Position numbers and translations under genes: made by a program
Shown here: positions 1 to 7,437 of the stretch, piece after piece
How the letters are laid out: the number at the start of each line of letters is the position of its first letter
Position numbering within the stretch: the stretch's first letter is position 1
From: CBDCVO01 sp965223085
Lineage (GTDB): Bacteria; Pseudomonadota; Gammaproteobacteria; Ga0077536
DNA length: 64,000 nucleotides
Reading direction: 5' to 3'
Assembly: GCA_965223085.1 (NCBI GenBank)
Contig: OZ244981.1
Span: forward strand, 2,914,001-2,978,000
The notes under the pieces: model-generated
Database searches by the model: none
What the model was told of the DNA's origin: nothing
The model's input: only the letters and a program-made list of their open reading frames with translations

Positions 1-103
1 CTTTCTTAACTATACCGAGCGCATTTCGGTGCGATTTCGAGCTGCGCGCCAATTAAGCACTACACTGGGCTTCCGAGTAAAGCTGAATTTGCGTGCCAGT
101 TGT

Positions 104-133
104 TTTACAACGTGACTGAGGCAGTGGTATTTT
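104..133 (+). promoter_or_regulatory. Candidate sigma-70 promoter for hrcA
   Basis: TTTACA and TATTTT are separated by 18 bp and lie about 35 bp upstream of the likely hrcA start. Both boxes are imperfect, so this is only a candidate. No sigma-32 promoter or full CIRCE operator is visible in the 150 bp before hrcA. Confidence 0.3.
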
Positions 134-167
134 CGACGCTGTTGCAACCGCCTTGAACTTAAACGCT

Positions 168-1220
168 ATGGCAGAATCTTCTAGTGACGTCGAACTTAGC
201 GAACGCGCATCTTATCTATTTAAGTGCCTGGTGGAGCGCTATATTGCTAACGGCCAACCAGTCGGTTCGCGGACTTTGGCGCGCGATGCAAAACTGGATC
301 TGAGTCCGGCAACGACCCGCAATGTCATGGCGGATTTAGAAGATTTGGGACTGATTCAATCGCCGCACACCTCTGCTGGCCGGATACCTACGGTACGCGG
401 TTACCGCTTGTTTGTGGACGGTATTCTCACTTTTCAGACGCCCTCGCAACAACAGGTGTTACAGTTGTCGGGGGATTTGGCGCCCACGGCCGATGTCCGC
501 AGCCTGATGGAAAAAACCTCTAATGTGCTCTCCGATACGACCAAGCTCGCAGGTTTAGTGATGATGCCTAAAACCGAGCACCAGGCATTGCGTCAAGTCG
601 AATTCTTGTCTTTGGGCGACAATCGCGTGTTAGTGATCTTGGTCGTTAACGATCGCGAAGTGCAGAACAAAATCATCAAAACCGAACGTACGTACGCCGC
701 GTCTGAACTGACCCAGGCAGCGAATTATCTGAACTCCGCGTTTTCGGGTAAGGATATTCGCGCCGTCAAGCGTGACATTCTGGCTGAAATGACGGCAACC
801 CGGGATGAGATGAATCGCATGATGCAAATCGTCATCGACGTATCACGACAGGCTTTTAGTGACGATCAGACCGGACAAGACTACGTCATGGCCGGGCAAA
901 CGAATTTGATGGATATCAACGAGCTATCCGATGTTGAGAAGCTGCGCAATTTATTCGAAGCATTTAGCCAAAAACGCGATATCCTCCGTCTCCTCGAACA
1001 GGCACTAGATGCGACAGGTGTGCAGATCTTTATTGGCGAGGAATCCGGTTATCAGGCGCTTGACGATTGTAGTATCGTCACCTCAAGTTATCGCTCCGAT
1101 GGCGAAGTGTTGGGGGTGCTCGGGGTGATCGGGCCGACGCGCATGGAGTATGAGCGGGTGATTTCCATCGTCGACATGACAGCGAAAATCTTGGGTGCCA
1201 CCTTGAAGTCTATGCACTAA
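168..1220 (+). CDS. hrcA: Heat-inducible transcription repressor HrcA
   Basis: HrcA represses chaperone genes by binding CIRCE operators, and its folding depends on GroEL. The protein (about 350 aa, normal for the family) has the N-terminal winged-helix region with the motifs QPVGSRTLAR, ATTRNVMADLE and TSAGRIPTVRGYR, then the dimerisation and GAF-like part ending in GVIGPTRMEYERVIS. An in-frame TTG at 153 is an alternative start. I prefer the ATG at 168 because it is a standard start codon and leaves the domain complete. It heads the order hrcA-grpE-dnaK-dnaJ. Its last codons contain the sigma-32 promoter of grpE, so the downstream genes can be expressed independently of it. No CIRCE element is visible near any gene here, so its targets are probably elsewhere (for example groESL, an inference). 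Confidence 0.95.
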   Translation: MAESSSDVELSERASYLFKCLVERYIANGQPVGSRTLARDAKLDLSPATTRNVMADLEDLGLIQSPHTSAGRIPTVRGYRLFVDGILTFQTPSQQQVLQLSGDLAPTADVRSLMEKTSNVLSDTTKLAGLVMMPKTEHQALRQVEFLSLGDNRVLVILVVNDREVQNKIIKTERTYAASELTQAANYLNSAFSGKDIRAVKRDILAEMTATRDEMNRMMQIVIDVSRQAFSDDQTGQDYVMAGQTNLMDINELSDVEKLRNLFEAFSQKRDILRLLEQALDATGVQIFIGEESGYQALDDCSIVTSSYRSDGEVLGVLGVIGPTRMEYERVISIVDMTAKILGATLKSMH

Positions 1221-1229
1221 TCCCCATGT
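1202..1229 (+). promoter_or_regulatory. Sigma-32 heat-shock promoter for grpE
   Basis: CTTGAAG, then 13 bp, then CCCCATGT. The sigma-32 consensus is CTTGAAA, 13-14 bp, CCCCATNT, so only the seventh base of the -35 box differs. The -35 box lies inside the last codons of hrcA and the -10 box directly after its stop codon. A 7-bp stem (GGCCGCG at 1242-1248 with CGCGGCC at 1260-1266) follows in the leader. Confidence 0.85.
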
Positions 1230-1299
1230 AGTAACCTCGATGGCCGCGTTGCACTCGCTCGCGGCCTCGATTGTCTTTGTGAATTACGAGGGTAAGCCC

Positions 1300-1869
1300 G
1301 TGAGTGAAAACGGCGAAGCAGATCAGCACACCGAAACGAATGACGTTGAGGTCGCAAGCACCGAGGAAGCCGCCGCGGAAACGCTGGAGAACCGCGATGA
1401 TATCGAAGCACTGCGCGCCGATTTGGATGCCGCGCAATCGGAACTCGCGCAGATGCGCGAAGAAATGTTGCGCGCCCGCGCCGAGGTCGACAATGTTCGA
1501 AAACGGGCCGAGCGAGACGTCGAGGCGGCGCATAAATATGGTATCGAGAAACTCGTGGAGGCACTGTTGCCGGTTAAGGATAGTATGGATCTTGGCTTCG
1601 ATGCAGCGGCCACCGCAACCGAGGTGGAAACCTTGCGCGAAGGCTTGGATTTAACGATAAAGATGTTTGACCAAGCGATGGCGAAAATTGGCGTAACGGC
1701 GTTGAATCCAGACGGGGAGAAGTTCGACCCCGAATTCCATCAAGCGATGATGACCGAAGAAAGTGGCGCCGAGGAAGGCACGATTCTGCGCGTTATGCAG
1801 AAAGGCTATGCGCTCAATGATCGCCTAATCCGGCCGGCGATGGTGGTCGTGGCGAAGCCGAGTTCGTGA
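1300..1869 (+). CDS. grpE: Nucleotide exchange factor GrpE
   Basis: GrpE releases ADP from DnaK and acts in the DnaK-DnaJ chaperone cycle. The protein has an acidic, flexible N terminus, a long heptad-rich helix (about residues 30-85) with ARAEVDNVRKRAERD, and the C-terminal beta domain with FDPEFHQAMM and RPAMVVVAK. I chose the GTG at 1300 because GAGGG at 1288-1292 is well placed as a ribosome-binding site and the product (189 aa) has normal length. The frame is open to an ATG at 1240, which would add about 20 atypical residues and lies in the predicted leader hairpin. It is driven by the sigma-32 promoter just upstream. Confidence 0.95.
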   Translation: MSENGEADQHTETNDVEVASTEEAAAETLENRDDIEALRADLDAAQSELAQMREEMLRARAEVDNVRKRAERDVEAAHKYGIEKLVEALLPVKDSMDLGFDAAATATEVETLREGLDLTIKMFDQAMAKIGVTALNPDGEKFDPEFHQAMMTEESGAEEGTILRVMQKGYALNDRLIRPAMVVVAKPSS

Positions 1870-1939
1870 CCATGGCGGTGCCTAGACGGGGTGCGCAAAG
1901 CGTGCGGCAGCGGGGTTGTTTGGCCCGGCGGTGCAAGGG

Positions 1940-1968
1940 GTTGAGAATGCGCCTCGCCGCCCCCATCT
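1940..1968 (+). promoter_or_regulatory. Sigma-32 heat-shock promoter for dnaK
   Basis: GTTGAGA, 14 bp, CCCCATCT. The -10 box matches the sigma-32 consensus fully and the -35 box at five of seven positions. It lies about 60 bp before dnaK, within the 159-bp grpE-dnaK gap, so dnaK-dnaJ can be induced separately from grpE. Confidence 0.8.
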
Positions 1969-2028
1969 TTACGATTATGTACGGTGCGATGAACGCCGCA
2001 ATTCATTAAGTTATTAGAGAGGCTCACA

Positions 2029-3966
2029 ATGGGAAAAATAATTGGGATCGACCTTGGCACGACGAACTCCTGTGTCGCGGTGTTGGAGGGTGGCAAACCC
2101 CGGGTCGTAGAAAATAGCGAGGGTGCGCGGACCACGCCATCAATAGTGGCCTTCACGAGTGACGACGAAGTAGTGGTCGGGCAGGCAGCTAAACGCCAGG
2201 CCGTGACGAATCCTCAAAACACCTTGTTTGCGGTCAAACGCCTCATCGGGCGTCGTTTTGACGATGAGGTCGTCGCACGCGATCGTGAAATGGTTCCCTA
2301 CAACATCGTCGCAGCGGATAACGGTGACGCTTGGGTCGAAGCGAACGGTAAGAAAATGGCGCCACCCGAAGTCTCCGCGCGGGTGTTGATGAAAATGAAA
2401 AAAACCGCCGAAGATTATCTTGGTGAAGAAGTCAAAGAGGCGGTTATTACCGTACCGGCCTATTTTAACGATTCGCAACGCCAAGCAACTAAAGATGCCG
2501 GCCGTATCGCGGGTCTCGACGTCAAGCGCATTATTAACGAGCCGACGGCGGCAGCGCTCGCCTTTGGCATGGATAAACGTCAAGGCGACGTCAAAATCGC
2601 GGTCTACGATCTCGGTGGCGGGACGTTTGATATCTCGATTATCGAGATCGCAGAAGTCGACGGCGAACATCAGTTCGAAGTTTTATCGACCAATGGTGAT
2701 ACTTTTCTCGGCGGTGAAGACTTTGACTTGCGCTTGATCGAGTATTTGGCCGACGAATTTAAGAAGGAGCAAGGGATCGATCTGCATAGCGACCCCTTGG
2801 CTTTGCAACGACTTAAAGAAGCCGCGGAAAAAGCGAAAATCGAACTATCGTCCAGTAATCAAACCGATGTGAATTTACCCTATATCACGGCCGATGCGGG
2901 CGGGCCGAAACATTTGAACGTCAAGATCAACCGCGCCAAGCTCGAATCCTTAGTCGAAGACCTCGTTAAGCGCACCATCGAGCCGTGTACGATTGCGTTG
3001 AAAGATGCGGGACTTACGGCGGCGGAAATCGATGACGTCATTCTTGTCGGTGGCCAAACTCGCATGCCGAAGGTGCAAGAAACTGTCAAAGAATTTTTTG
3101 GTAAAGAGCCGCGTAAAGACGTTAATCCAGATGAAGCAGTCGCGGTTGGCGCAGCGATCCAAGCCGGCGTGCTGGGTGGTGATGTAAAAGATGTTCTATT
3201 GCTCGACGTGACCCCGCTGTCGCTCGGGATCGAGACCTTGGGCGGTGTAATGACAAAGTTGATCGAGAAGAACACCACGATACCGACCAAAGCTAACCAA
3301 GTATTCTCAACTGCAGAAGATAATCAAACCGCGGTAACGGTGCACGTTCTCCAGGGCGAGCGCGATCAAGCGGGTGCGAATAAATCGCTCGGGCGGTTTG
3401 ACCTGGCTGATATTCCGCCGGCGCCACGCGGCATGCCACAGATAGAAGTCGCTTTTGATATCGATGCTAACGGCATTTTGAATGTCTCGGCGAAAGACAA
3501 AGCGACCGGCAAACAACAGTCGATCATCATCAAGGCCTCTAGCGGTCTTTCGGACGATGAAATCGACCGCATGGTGAAAGACGCTGAAGCACACGCTGAA
3601 GAAGATCGCATGTTCCACGAACTAGTCACCGTGCGTAACCAGGGGGATTCCTTATTGCACGCGACGACCAAAACGCTGGAAGACTTGGGCGAGAAAGTCG
3701 ATGCCGGAGAACGCAGTAATATCGAAGCCGCGATGGCTGAATTAAAGACGGCGCTCGAGGGCGAAGATAAAGCAGTAATCGAAGAGAAGACCCAAAAGCT
3801 CGGTGAATTGTCTGGACAAATAGCGCAGCGTGCCTATGCTGCTGAGCAAGAGGCCGCGGCGGCGGCTGGAGGCGAAGGTCCGAGCGGCGCTGATGCGCAG
3901 GCTGAAAGCGCCGCGGATGACAATGTCGTCGATGCCGATTTTGAGGAAGTAAAAGACGACAAGTAA
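2029..3966 (+). CDS. dnaK: Molecular chaperone DnaK (Hsp70)
   Basis: ATP-dependent chaperone that binds exposed hydrophobic peptide stretches in the cytoplasm, with DnaJ and GrpE as partners. At 645 aa it has full length. The ATPase domain shows GIDLGTTNSCVAV near the N terminus, VITVPAYFNDSQRQATKDAG, and DLGGGTFDISIIE near residue 195. The substrate-binding domain contains VTPLSLGIETLGGVMT, and the protein ends in an acidic tail with the DADFEEVKDDK-type terminus. GAGAGG lies upstream of the ATG at normal spacing. Expression should be heat-inducible from the sigma-32 promoter in the preceding gap. Confidence 0.99.
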   Translation: MGKIIGIDLGTTNSCVAVLEGGKPRVVENSEGARTTPSIVAFTSDDEVVVGQAAKRQAVTNPQNTLFAVKRLIGRRFDDEVVARDREMVPYNIVAADNGDAWVEANGKKMAPPEVSARVLMKMKKTAEDYLGEEVKEAVITVPAYFNDSQRQATKDAGRIAGLDVKRIINEPTAAALAFGMDKRQGDVKIAVYDLGGGTFDISIIEIAEVDGEHQFEVLSTNGDTFLGGEDFDLRLIEYLADEFKKEQGIDLHSDPLALQRLKEAAEKAKIELSSSNQTDVNLPYITADAGGPKHLNVKINRAKLESLVEDLVKRTIEPCTIALKDAGLTAAEIDDVILVGGQTRMPKVQETVKEFFGKEPRKDVNPDEAVAVGAAIQAGVLGGDVKDVLLLDVTPLSLGIETLGGVMTKLIEKNTTIPTKANQVFSTAEDNQTAVTVHVLQGERDQAGANKSLGRFDLADIPPAPRGMPQIEVAFDIDANGILNVSAKDKATGKQQSIIIKASSGLSDDEIDRMVKDAEAHAEEDRMFHELVTVRNQGDSLLHATTKTLEDLGEKVDAGERSNIEAAMAELKTALEGEDKAVIEEKTQKLGELSGQIAQRAYAAEQEAAAAAGGEGPSGADAQAESAADDNVVDADFEEVKDDK

Positions 3967-4026
3967 ACGCGCCCCGGCGCGTAAAAAAAACCAGTGGCCC
4001 GTGTGGGGTGACCATCCCACACGGGC
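3967..4026 (+). other. dnaK-dnaJ intergenic stem-loops
   Basis: Two inverted repeats fill the gap. The first is ACGCGCC/GGCGCGT (3967-3982). The second is an 11-bp perfect stem, GCCCGTGTGGG at 3997-4007 with CCCACACGGGC at 4016-4026, and an 8-nt loop. Neither is followed by a run of T on the plus strand, so this is not a classical terminator. It more likely marks mRNA processing, stability or partial attenuation between dnaK and dnaJ. Confidence 0.6.
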
Positions 4027-4053
4027 TCTCTGCATGGAGCCTACAAAAACAGT

Positions 4054-5184
4054 ATGTCCAAGCGAGATTATTACGAAATCCTAGGCGTCGAACGTGGCGC
4101 CAGCGAGGCTGACATTAAGAAAGCCTATCGTCGCTTGGCGATGAAGCACCACCCGGATCGCAATACCGGCGATACGGGTTCTGAGGAACGCTTCAAAGAA
4201 GCCAAAGAAGCGTTTGAAGTCCTTAGTGATACCAGCAAACGCGCCGCCTACGATCAGTTCGGTCACGCCGGCGTCGACGCATCGGCAGGTGTCGGAGGTG
4301 CCGGTGCGGGGGGCTTCGGTGATATTTTCGATACTGTATTTGGTGATATTTTTGGTAACGGGCGTGGCCGCGGGGGAACGCGTTCTTATCGGGGCGCTGA
4401 TTTACGGTACGACCTCGAGTTGTCGCTCGAAGAGGCGGTGCGCGGCACCGAGGTAAAAATCCGAGTGCCGACTTTAGTGACTTGTGGCAGCTGCGATGGC
4501 AGCGGTAGTCGCACTGGCGCGCAGCCGGAATCATGCAGCACCTGTGGCGGATTAGGGCAGGTGCGCATGCAGCAGGGTTTTTTCTCGGTGCAGCAAACTT
4601 GTCCCGCTTGTCGTGGCAAAGGCAAAGTAGTTCGTGACCCTTGCGGGGGATGTTCGGGAACCGGTAAATCACACGGTCACAAGACGATTGCCGTGAAAGT
4701 GCCCGCCGGCGTTGATAATGGTGATCGAATACGCTTGAGCGGCGAAGGCGAGCCTGGCCAAAGCGGCGGTCCGCCGGGTGACTTATATGTCAGCGTTGTC
4801 GTCCGCGAGCATCCCATCTTCACTCGCGAAGGCAACGACCTTTATTCCGATGTGCCGATCAGTTTTGTCACTGCAGCGCTAGGCGGTGAATTAGAGGTTC
4901 CCACTTTAGACGGCAAAGTGGTGTTGAGAATACCGCCCGAGACGCAAAGCGGGAAGATGTTTCGTCTGCGCGGCAAAGGTGTGCGGTCGGTGCGCGGGGG
5001 TGGGGTCGGCGATCTCATTTGTCGCACGACGATCGAAACCCCCGTAAGTTTGAATAAAAAGCAAAAAGATCTATTGCGTGAGTTTGCCTCGAGCTTGGAA
5101 GGGCACGGCGACCGTCATGCCCCGCAGGCAAGCTCGTGGCTCGACGGGGTGAAGAAGTTTTTTGAAGACATGAAGTTCTCCTAA
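4054..5184 (+). CDS. dnaJ: Chaperone protein DnaJ (Hsp40)
   Basis: Co-chaperone that delivers substrates to DnaK and stimulates its ATPase. All parts of a class A J-protein are present in 376 aa: J domain with HPD at residues 33-35, a Gly/Phe-rich linker (about 75-110), four zinc-binding CxxCxGxG repeats (CGSCDGSG, CSTCGGLG, CPACRGKG, CGGCSGTG), and the C-terminal substrate-binding and dimerisation domains. The gap to dnaK is 87 bp and holds a strong hairpin, so dnaJ probably shares the dnaK transcript at lower yield. Confidence 0.98.
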   Translation: MSKRDYYEILGVERGASEADIKKAYRRLAMKHHPDRNTGDTGSEERFKEAKEAFEVLSDTSKRAAYDQFGHAGVDASAGVGGAGAGGFGDIFDTVFGDIFGNGRGRGGTRSYRGADLRYDLELSLEEAVRGTEVKIRVPTLVTCGSCDGSGSRTGAQPESCSTCGGLGQVRMQQGFFSVQQTCPACRGKGKVVRDPCGGCSGTGKSHGHKTIAVKVPAGVDNGDRIRLSGEGEPGQSGGPPGDLYVSVVVREHPIFTREGNDLYSDVPISFVTAALGGELEVPTLDGKVVLRIPPETQSGKMFRLRGKGVRSVRGGGVGDLICRTTIETPVSLNKKQKDLLREFASSLEGHGDRHAPQASSWLDGVKKFFEDMKFS

Positions 5185-5212
5185 ATCGATTTCTCGCCGC
5201 GACCCCCTCGTC

Positions 5213-5232
5213 GTTCCCGCGGAAGCGGGAAC
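5213..5232. repeat. Extragenic palindromic unit (REP-like)
   Basis: GTTCCCGC, GGAA, GCGGGAAC: a perfect 8-bp palindrome with a GNRA-type loop in the dnaJ-dapB gap. The surrounding sequence reads as the familiar SRFRGND-type spurious peptide on the minus strand, which is typical of extragenic palindromes dispersed in proteobacterial genomes. Only one copy is seen here, so the dispersed nature is inferred. Confidence 0.55.
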
Positions 5233-5355
5233 CCAATGAAACCTCGTCCCGATTACTGGCGCTTGGCTCGTTCGAGCAAAACTTCCCTAAGCTCGCGACG
5301 CTGAGTAGAATCCCCAGCGAGAAGACGCATCAAATTCGTTGCAAGGGGGTGAACG

Positions 5356-6153
5356 ATCAACATCGCTATTGCGGGTGCCGCCGGACGCATGGGGCGCGCG
5401 CTCATCGAAAGCGCTGCATCCCAGGCGGATCTCGTCGTGACCGCGGCGTTTGAACATCGCGCATCGCCGCACCTAGGGCTTGACCCGGGCGCGCTCGCCG
5501 GCGTCGATCCCCTGGATATCGAAATCGCTGGTGGCGTCGAGCGCCTCGCCCCGAACTTCGACGTATTAATCGACTTCACGGTTCCCGAAGCGACGCTGGA
5601 GAATCTCGCCTACTGTCGCGCGCACGGCAAACGCATGATCATCGGCACTACCGGTATGGGCGATAGCGTCGCTGCGATAGACGCCGCGAGTACGGATATC
5701 GCCATCGTGTTTGCGCCCAATATGAGTGTCGGCGTAAACCTGTGCTTTAAGCTCGCCGAGATCGCTGCGCAAGTATTGGGCGATGAGGTGGATATCGAGA
5801 TCATCGAAGCCCATCATCGCCATAAAATCGACGCGCCGTCCGGGACTGCGGTGCGCTTAGGAGAGATCATCGCCGCGGCACTGGGTCGGGATCTCGCCGC
5901 TTGCGCCGTTTACGGCCGCGAAGGCCGGACGGGGCCGCGGCGCCGCGAGACGATCGGCTTCGAGACCATACGGGCGGGCGAAATCGTGGGCGATCATACG
6001 GTGCTCTATGCGGGTGCTGGCGAGCGCATCGAATTGACTCACAGAGCCCAATCACGCGCGACATATGCCACCGGCGCGCTGCGTGCCGCGCGCTGGGTCA
6101 TGCAACAGCCGCACGGCCGTTTCGATATGCAACACGTGTTGGGTTTGAGCTAG
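5356..6153 (+). CDS. dapB: 4-hydroxy-tetrahydrodipicolinate reductase DapB
   Basis: NAD(P)H-dependent reductase of the lysine/diaminopimelate pathway. The motif EAHHRHKIDAPSGTA and the C-terminal FDMQHVLGL are diagnostic. The Rossmann motif reads INIAIAGAAGRMG, but the first in-frame ATG (5389) falls inside it and would remove the GxxGxxG loop. Upstream, an in-frame TGA at 5350-5352 leaves only ACG and ATC codons as possible starts. ATC at 5356 has AAGGGGG at 5343-5349 at good distance, so I place the start there with reservation. A small insertion near the start is the alternative: a GTG at 5349 lies one frame away and is followed by AAC, the expected second codon. With this start the product has 265 aa, close to the family norm. 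Confidence 0.85.
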   Translation: MNIAIAGAAGRMGRALIESAASQADLVVTAAFEHRASPHLGLDPGALAGVDPLDIEIAGGVERLAPNFDVLIDFTVPEATLENLAYCRAHGKRMIIGTTGMGDSVAAIDAASTDIAIVFAPNMSVGVNLCFKLAEIAAQVLGDEVDIEIIEAHHRHKIDAPSGTAVRLGEIIAAALGRDLAACAVYGREGRTGPRRRETIGFETIRAGEIVGDHTVLYAGAGERIELTHRAQSRATYATGALRAARWVMQQPHGRFDMQHVLGLS

Positions 6154-6169
6154 CGGTGAGCGTCGCGGT

Positions 6170-7141
6170 ATGAGCAAAGTCCTGCGTGCCGCCGTCATCG
6201 GCGTTGGCTACCTCGGAAATTTCCATGTGCAGAAATACCGCGCATTAACAGACGTCGCGCTCGTCGGCGTTGCCGACACCGATGCGGTGCGTGTTCGCGA
6301 GATCCGCGCTAAGTATGACCTGCCGGTATATTCTGATTTTCACGCTTTGCTAGGGCAGGTAGATTTGGTCTCGATTGTGGTACCGCCCGCGAAGCATTTC
6401 GAGATCGCCGCAACTTGCCTGCAACATGGTGTGCATGTGTTGGTAGAGAAACCCGTCACCGAAACGGTTGCAGAAGCGGAAACCTTGATCGGGCTAGCAA
6501 CAAAGGGCAATTTAGTTCTGCAGGTCGGCCACCTCGAGCGCTTTAATCCCGCTGTTATTGCGTTGCGCGAATTGATAAATGCGCCACAGACAATCGAAGC
6601 CCAGCGTCTCGCCCGCTATAAAGAACGTGGTACCGACATCGACGTGGTGCTGGATCTCATGATCCACGATATCGACATCGTCCTAAGCCTGATCCGGGAG
6701 GAAATCATCGCACTGCGGGCTTCCGGTACTTCCGTGGTAAGTGGCGATATCGATATCGCCCATGCCCGTTTAGAGTTCGCGGGCGGGTGCGTGGCCGAGC
6801 TCAACGCAAGCCGCGTAAGTCGTGATCCGGTGCGTTGTATGTATGTGCGTCAGCCCGGCTCTTATATTTCAATTGATTATTCGAACCACCAACTTTTGCA
6901 TGGGAGCTTGGAAGCGGACCGAGATGGTGTCGGTGAGGTCGCGTTCGATATGCAGACCCATATACACACCGATGTGTTGATGGACGAAATCCGATCTTTC
7001 GTCGATGTCGTGCGCGCCGGGGACTCTCCGGCTGTTAGCGGCGAAGATGGGCGCCGCGCGCTGGAAGTTGCGATTGAAGTGAGTCAACGCATCAATGCGA
7101 GATTATCTGAAGGAACCGACGCGGCTCGGGAGACGCGCTAA
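6170..7141 (+). CDS. Gfo/Idh/MocA family oxidoreductase
   Basis: NAD(P)-dependent sugar or sugar-nucleotide oxidoreductase. The N-terminal Rossmann fold has GVGYLGNFHVQKY, the family Lys is in HVLVEKPVTET (about residues 90-100), and GHLERFNPAV and LMIHDIDIV mark the active-site region. The substrate cannot be read from sequence. The GHLERFNPA region resembles UDP-GlcNAc 3-dehydrogenases of the GnnA type, which help make amide-linked lipid A, but no gnnB aminotransferase or lpx gene is nearby, so this is only a possibility. It starts 16 bp after dapB and is probably co-transcribed with it. Confidence 0.85.
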   Translation: MSKVLRAAVIGVGYLGNFHVQKYRALTDVALVGVADTDAVRVREIRAKYDLPVYSDFHALLGQVDLVSIVVPPAKHFEIAATCLQHGVHVLVEKPVTETVAEAETLIGLATKGNLVLQVGHLERFNPAVIALRELINAPQTIEAQRLARYKERGTDIDVVLDLMIHDIDIVLSLIREEIIALRASGTSVVSGDIDIAHARLEFAGGCVAELNASRVSRDPVRCMYVRQPGSYISIDYSNHQLLHGSLEADRDGVGEVAFDMQTHIHTDVLMDEIRSFVDVVRAGDSPAVSGEDGRRALEVAIEVSQRINARLSEGTDAARETR

Positions 7142-7437
7142 ATTCGTAGCGAGGAGACGTTATTGAGCGTCACTTTCGAGCTCACCGCCGCCCTGGCCCT
7201 CAGGAGTTAGCATTGCGGTCGGGCACAAGCGCCCACGAACGACGCTTACCCTTTCGCGGCGCGCGTGCCTCCAGTACAATTTGCGAGACTGCTAGCCAGG
7301 TAAAAGCGTCGTGAACGCGTAGCTACTGCCCCGACCGGCTGTAGGTGCTTTAACATAGCGACAAACTGCGATGTACCCCTGGGCGTCCGGATGCGTATTT
7401 CTGGGGCGCCGCGAACCGCGATAACAACCGACTAAGC
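7142..7437 (+). other. Intergenic region upstream of carA
   Basis: This 296-bp gap contains no recognisable gene. A 15-codon frame (TTG at 7163 to TAG at 7208) has a strong GAGGAG ribosome site six bases before it and could be a leader peptide. A TACAAT box at 7275-7280 is a possible -10 element but has no good -35 box. I see no convincing attenuator hairpin, ArgR box or PyrR-type element. Confidence 0.4.

Noticed and set aside
53..85. Possible CIRCE operator before hrcA (TTAAGCACT ... GAGTAAAGC)
   Set aside because: The left arm has an extra base, the right arm matches only GAGT, and the spacing is wrong. It is not a credible HrcA site.
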